Of a stretch of 64,000 nucleotides of DNA, positions 60,201 through 64,000 are shown piece by piece (position 1 is the first letter of the stretch; every line of letters begins with the position of its first letter). The stretch comes from Pomphorhynchus laevis (Eukaryota; Acanthocephala; Palaeacanthocephala; Echinorhynchida; Pomphorhynchidae), in contig WNNJ02001181.1 of NCBI GenBank assembly GCA_012934845.2, positions 1 through 64,000 on the forward strand. Reading direction: 5' to 3'. The notes under the pieces were generated by a model. That model worked only from the letters and a program-made list of their open reading frames with translations, ran no database searches and was not told the origin of the DNA. Position numbers and translations under genes: made by a program.

Positions 60201-63044
60201 CCGGAATTGAAAGATGATCTTCTTGTTATTTTTTTATTTTCATGAATGAAAAAATAATAATTTTTATAGTGGTTAACTTGCACAAACTTTATGCTTTTAC
60301 GATAAAAACTATTGAGACTATCATAATGGTATTCAAGGCTCGCTGCGAATATTAGGCAAGTCTCGACACTCTACATCAGATGGTACATAGTATTCGTGAT
60401 ATTAAACAACCAGAATCGTGCATTATCGGATAATTATTTGGAAATTTTAAATCTCTTAAGCATGGACCAAGATTTAAGTGGTTGTGTAATAACTTCAGAG
60501 CAAACTCTTCTTGCCAAATTGTGTGAAATTAGTGATTCATTAGTTTTACAGAGGGTGTTGGTCAACTAAGAAATTCTGCCTTTAAGAAGGATGCTTACTA
60601 AAGTTTCTTGGTAAATTTAGTATATCGAATGGATTATAAAATCGCAAGTCAGCAATCAATTGTTTTCTAATTTGCTATATCACACAATTGCACATTTAGT
60701 AATTAGCATTATAATGGCTGATTGGATTAAACGATAACAGGATTAAACAGATTAATTGTACAACTTGAGAAGTTGACATGCTGAAACCCAATCGATGTAA
60801 ATCACCTTGCACATATGAAATATTTTGGTTTGATAACGAAAAAGTTGCGAATGGAAAGATTGTTATCTAAAATATGTAGGCTACAAGACTGACAACTATC
60901 GACGAGAACCACAAATCATTCAAATACAATCATGGATGTCTTGTTGAACAAAATAAGAATTAGGTGCGCTGTAGCTCAAAATGATTGATCGACAAATCAC
61001 GCAATGTACACCGCGAATAAAGTAGCCAGATATTTTTAGTTTTTTTTTAACTTGTGATCTTGTGCCACAACTACGTAAGTTGGTTTAGACCCTTAATATT
61101 TGAGCATAATTTGTATTCTTGTAACGGTATTATAATTATGGAAACAATTGCTTTTGCGATGACTGGATCTGCTAGTATTTATATTATTTATTAAATTGAA
61201 TTTCAAATTGAATTTTGATTTTCAAATTTTCATAATGTGTTACTTATATTACATATTATATATATTATTTAAAACAGATATAATAATTCAAAGTTTAACA
61301 GATTAAATTTTAGGATCAAAATGTAATTAAATTTACGGACTAAACTGTTATTCAATTCTCAGAAGAGAAAGAAATTTGAATACAATATAATTACAATGGA
61401 AGCAGGATCAATAAAAATATAAATTTATTTTTATATTTCTCTAGCTCGCTGCATCATTAGAAATGCTTTACTGGAATTTTCTGAAATTTCCATAAGAAAC
61501 TGTTCGCTAACAGTAGCTAGCGAAATATAAAATAAATTTGAGCTCTCACAATTTTTCAAAAATTGTGAGAGGTTAGCATTTGAATATTCAAATAAATGTG
61601 ACATTTTAATGTATATATAATTATAAGACAAATGTTTGCAAAGTAATGCAAAGACTATATCGTTATAACGAAAACCAATAATCACAAATAAAGAACTTAA
61701 AACAAAAACACTTTAACGGAGAACTAAAAATCACAATTTTTTTATTAAATAAAAATTTTAATAAAAATTAAATAAAATATAAAAATTACAAGTGCCTAAT
61801 CAGAAATAAAAATTAATGCACATTATCAAAATAAAGAAAATAAGATTTACCTAATATTTGAGAAAGCAGACCGTTTGATATATTAAAAATTCTTGCTACC
61901 GGACAATGGAATAGAGAAACCAAAATTGACCCAATAAAAGTGCGAGGTACGACACCGGGAAATTTTATATGATCGTACTAAAAACATTGCAATTAATTGA
62001 CTAATTTTAATAAAACAATTCAAATAATAAATACTAATAATAATTTAATTAAATAATAATTAAATAATATTAAATAATTAATAATTAAATATTATTTAGT
62101 AATTAAATAATATTAATTAAGCAAGTTTAACGAGATTAAAAATGGGCTAAAAATTTAAACATATAATATATTTCGTCTAAGGATTATAAAGGCTTGACAG
62201 AAAATTGCAAGAATTTCGTAGTTTCAAACGACTTTTAGAAGCATCGATTTAAAGTGTAAACACAACAATTAATTGATTTTCATTGTTTTACAAATCTTCG
62301 GAAGAATTCGTTTAAATTCATTTTTTAGCAAAACTGGTGCAATACACCGTTTTAGGAATGTTATAGATTAGCTATTTTGGAACTAATTGAAAGAGATTAT
62401 TCTTTTATTAAAATTTGACCAGATCCATGTATACAGAACAATATCGTAATGAGTAATAAGGAATATCTTGAATGTAAGTGTTTTGTATCAGTGATGATTA
62501 CTGAATAAATAAAAAATTATTTATTTCTAATAACCAGAAATCAGTCACTATTTTAGCGGATTTAATAAATGTACAAATCAAATCTAACTCAAGGAATTGA
62601 ACCTTTCTCGTCGGTATTTGATATTTAAGGAATTGTACATCTAATTTAATCTAATTAATTGCAACTCTTTTGGAAAACAAACACGTCTCAAATTTATGAG
62701 AAATTACAAATTTCTTATAATGGATATTATATAATATTATATATTATATTATATATAATATTCAAGAATGCAATATTAATAATATTTAATATTTATATTA
62801 ATATTTAATATTTAATATTTATATTTATATTATCAATTTAATATTTATTATTTTTATATTATATCAATGTAATATTATTTTTATAAATTATTTTAAAATT
62901 AATTACCTTTTCAATGTTTACATTATATTGACAAATGTCATGTATTGCTTGAGTATTGAAGCTTTCCTCGACTTTGGTAAAAGGACAAATTATCACAAAT
63001 GCGATTGCGTTGATGAAAACTAGTATGTGAGTTGGATTAAGCAT
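42252..63044 (-). CDS. ALG12: ALG12 alpha-1,6-mannosyltransferase, complete nine-exon gene
   Basis: ER enzyme (GT22) that adds the eighth mannose, alpha-1,6, from dolichyl-P-mannose to the lipid-linked N-glycan precursor on the luminal side. Exons: 63044-62907, 61977-61851, 54860-54687, 51359-51084, 46834-46731, 46291-46065, 46019-45865, 45822-45729, 42486-42252. All phases agree, giving 1530 nt and 509 residues (family about 490). Signatures in order: hydrophobic start, [123 protein letters not shown] and [16 protein letters not shown]. The C-terminus ends [10 protein letters not shown]. The multi-pass membrane pattern fits. Intron 5 has U12-type AT-AC ends; introns 6 and 7 are 45 and 42 nt; introns 2, 3, 4 and 8 hold retroelement debris. 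Exon edges are my reading of GT/AG sites and protein similarity. Confidence 0.92.
42625..45340. repeat. Repeat pair inside ALG12 intron 8
   Basis: 42625-42735 and 45229-45335 are direct copies (about 110 bp, shared TATAGGACACAATTGCATGT and TTTTGATGTTTATCTTAGAG). The rest of this intron (42487-45728) is AT-rich with no recognised gene. Confidence 0.8.
46292..46730 (-). other. U12-type AT-AC intron (ALG12 intron 5)
   Basis: The donor on the minus strand is ATATCCTTTT starting at 46730, an exact match to the minor-spliceosome 5' site. Near the 3' end is TATCCCTAACC, a good branch-site match, about 20 nt before the terminal AC (46293-46292). The exons on either side join without a gap as [15 protein letters not shown], matching the family alignment (WG, two residues, then a hydrophobic WYF block). 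No GT-AG pair near these positions would do so. Confidence 0.85.
47854..49448 (+). pseudogene. RT element with nuclease-like C-terminus, copy 1
   Basis: Plus strand, antisense inside ALG12 intron 4. It starts abruptly in the RT at [18 protein letters not shown], then [17 protein letters not shown] (catalytic ADD) and [18 protein letters not shown], continuing open to 48594. After frame breaks: [15 protein letters not shown], a Cys/His knuckle [22 protein letters not shown], then TTRDKEAR and [15 protein letters not shown], and the tail [18 protein letters not shown] with [17 protein letters not shown]. The conserved acid pattern suggests a restriction-like nuclease, but this is inference. 5'-truncated, preceded by TA-rich DNA. 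Confidence 0.75.
50090..50800 (-). pseudogene. Decayed Penelope-like element fragments
   Basis: Minus-strand homologue of 31400-31900 (linker and GIY-YIG start), partly duplicated: the block with AATTAGGTTTTCGTTTAAAC and TTTTAGGCATCTTTTGATTA occurs at about 50140-50205 and 50390-50455. Too decayed to read through. Lies in ALG12 intron 4. Confidence 0.7.
52099..52157 (-). pseudogene. Duplicated piece of ALG12 exon 3
   Basis: 59 bp nearly identical to the 3' part of exon 3 (54687-54746), in the same orientation, within intron 3. It reads [19 protein letters not shown], where the true exon has TLPN. It lacks the exon's 5' half and its GTATGC donor (GATAGT instead), so it should not be spliced in. 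Confidence 0.85.
52690..53760 (+). pseudogene. RT element with nuclease-like C-terminus, copy 2
   Basis: C-terminal remnant, plus strand, in ALG12 intron 3. 53041-53115 reads [16 protein letters not shown]. From 53141, [18 protein letters not shown] aligns with the Cys/His knuckle of the other copies, then [33 protein letters not shown] and [15 protein letters not shown] give the conserved D...E...D pattern. After a stop, [15 protein letters not shown] and [10 protein letters not shown] follow on to about 53745. The RT domain is absent. Confidence 0.72.
53761..54686. other. Intronic AT-rich sequence
   Basis: Part of ALG12 intron 3 next to exon 3; simple AT-rich sequence with no feature recognised. 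Confidence 0.4.
55135..57273 (+). pseudogene. RT element with nuclease-like C-terminus, copy 3 (best)
   Basis: Plus strand, in ALG12 intron 2. 55187-56314 is open for 375 codons. RT blocks: [92 protein letters not shown] (usual TQGDPL changed to TQRDPL), [16 protein letters not shown] and [18 protein letters not shown]. Then the frame of 56311-56796: [16 protein letters not shown] and [27 protein letters not shown]. After frameshifts: [58 protein letters not shown] and [15 protein letters not shown], ending 57268. A widespread animal RT family whose clade I cannot name with confidence; not CR1/L2, not Penelope. Confidence 0.78.
58090..58640. repeat. Inverted pair of a dispersed AT-rich repeat
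   Basis: 58120-58265 (reversed) and 58500-58620 (forward) are copies of the repeat also at 6300-6400: TGACTAATAAATAACAGACG, TATCAGAATAAG, GAGGAACTGCTATGCTATCA. The arms extend inward through AACTGAGT-type words near 58010-58030 and 58325-58345. Foldback or MITE-like; in ALG12 intron 2. Confidence 0.75.
58690..59835 (-). pseudogene. Penelope-like (or related) reverse transcriptase
   Basis: 59835-59047 reads 262 codons: [60 protein letters not shown] and the catalytic [16 protein letters not shown], ending [17 protein letters not shown] stop separates it from 59031-58690 in the next frame: [20 protein letters not shown], then [19 protein letters not shown] and LGYYKNNI, the normal continuation in this RT group. 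No GIY-YIG domain follows. Both pieces are open and AT-rich like host sequence, so decay is recent or the copy old but lucky. Sense to ALG12, in intron 2. Confidence 0.75.
59836..61850. other. Remaining ALG12 intron 2
   Basis: No gene recognised. 60327-60572 (plus) is open for about 80 codons without an early ATG ([20 protein letters not shown]), unassigned. 61515-61545 has AACAGTAGCTAGCGAAATA, the GCGAAAT-type element ending also seen at 6.88 and 38.52 kb. Confidence 0.4.
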
Positions 63045-63843
63045 CTAAAACTGAATGATATGCTTTTAAAATAGTATTTGAAGGATAACCAAGTATTTAA
63101 ATATTTAAACTATTTACTTTGAAACAATTAAGGTATCTTCTATGACGGAATAATTATTTATTTTATATTGTTAATATAATTATATTATAATTATAATTAA
63201 TTATAATTATATTATATGTAGTTGATTCAAAACAATGAAAATTACAAGCAAGAAATTTTCGAGAAATAAATTAGGAGCGATGAACAATGGTCACCACTGA
63301 CCAGAGGAGTTTTGATTGCCGGTGCCGTGTGACTTTTATTTGTTTATTTTTGTCAATAAATTGTTGTTGATTTTAAGTGAGCACTCGTCAATGGGATTAG
63401 ATTACTAGTACGGCAATTTATTCAAACATGATTCCATCGGTAATTTCTGAACTGTTAGTAATGCTTGTTTACGATGTAGAAAAGCATTCAACGGTAGAGT
63501 ATTGAGTTATGGTATTGGAAATATAATTTGCGTTTATGCATTAATTCCTCCGTTTCATCTCTTAATTTTAAATGTGAAACCAAAGATTTCGTAATACATT
63601 TATTTACCTCCCGATAAGTATTTCCTCCCTGAATCAGCTTTTTTTCAGCTAATAACTGTATTGTAGTAATCTGTGTTTTATATTAAACTATAAAAAAATA
63701 GTTTAATCTGTGCTTTAAAAAATGAACTAAATAAATATCCCACTGCCGCTACGAGCGATGGGGATGTTAATCAGTAAAATAAGTCAATAGCCACAAACCT
63801 ATACAAATTTCCAATTCAAATGCGTCGTCATTTTAACTTATAC
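63045..63843. other. Upstream of ALG12
   Basis: AT-rich sequence ahead of the ALG12 start codon, presumably with its promoter and 5' UTR. A hairpin-like AAACTAT-AAAAAA-ATAGTTT lies at about 63685-63703. No other feature. Confidence 0.4.
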
Positions 63844-63976
63844 CCCCTAGGCTTGGGTAGAATGCAGCTCATCAAACTAGCAAAGAATCCGAGTGCTTTA
63901 GCGCCATCGTTCGCAAAATAGCGCAACTGCTTGCGAGCAATAGATCGTCGAGTTTCCTCCGCAATATACACAAATA
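63844..63976 (-). CDS. Possible exon of an unidentified gene
   Basis: Minus strand, GC-richer than its flanks. The frame reads VYIAEETRRSIARKQLRYFA, then NDGAKALGFFASLMSCILPK and PRG, and meets a good donor (GTATAAG at 63843-63837). The 5' side runs into an in-frame stop a few codons upstream, so an acceptor such as GCGGAG inside the stretch would be needed. No family recognised; it could be chance. Confidence 0.25.
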
Positions 63977-64000
63977 TTTTAGATCACGCTTATGGCACAT

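Noticed and set aside
60327-60572. 80-codon open stretch on the plus strand in ALG12 intron 2
   Set aside because: No start codon early in the frame, no motif; possible repeat remnant but not supportable as a gene.
61431-61685. 84-codon minus-strand frame in ALG12 intron 2
   Set aside because: No similarity to ALG12 or RTs; exons 2 and 3 join in phase without it.

Overview
This window is strongly AT-rich animal nuclear DNA. It has spliced, conserved single-copy genes and a dense load of decayed retrotransposons: CR1/L2-type LINEs, Penelope-like elements with a GIY-YIG remnant, and an RT family with a Cys/His-rich and nuclease-like C-terminus. Some introns are only 42-50 nt while others run to several kb, and one intron carries minor (U12-type) AT-AC splice signals. 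The species cannot be fixed from sequence alone; an invertebrate metazoan fits best.

Layout. 1-745 (-): 5' end of the Rab geranylgeranyltransferase alpha subunit gene. 1131-2708: a 724-bp tandem duplication. 4718-6103 (-): an intronless gene for an acidic, BTB-like protein. 7269-15886: a nearly full-length L2-type LINE, a CR1 fragment and a nearly full-length CR1. 17.3-24.8 kb: a hammerhead-bearing dispersed repeat, a decayed CR1, a 20-bp minisatellite and a truncated L2. 24786-27173: two related satellite arrays (360 bp and about 379 bp), each unit with hammerhead ribozyme core blocks. 27.2-28.1 kb: more dispersed repeats and a (TA)n-centred palindrome. 28.8-36.9 kb: an unclassified LINE, a Penelope-like element and scrambled L2 copies flanked by a repeat carrying a type III-like hammerhead. 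38.2-41 kb: nested short repeats with hammerhead-like cores. 42252-63044 (-): a complete nine-exon ALG12 gene of 509 codons, its introns filled with retroelements.

How parts relate. RABGGTA and ALG12 are housekeeping genes (Rab prenylation; ER N-glycan assembly) and do not work together here. The recurring theme is hammerhead RNA. At least four repeat families carry CUGANGA / GAAA / NUH blocks with pairable stems. In the two satellites the blocks occur in an order that cannot form the normal fold within one unit, but can form it between neighbouring units. Two satellite families preserve the pairing through compensatory changes. Penelope-like RTs, known elsewhere to be associated with hammerheads, are in the same window.
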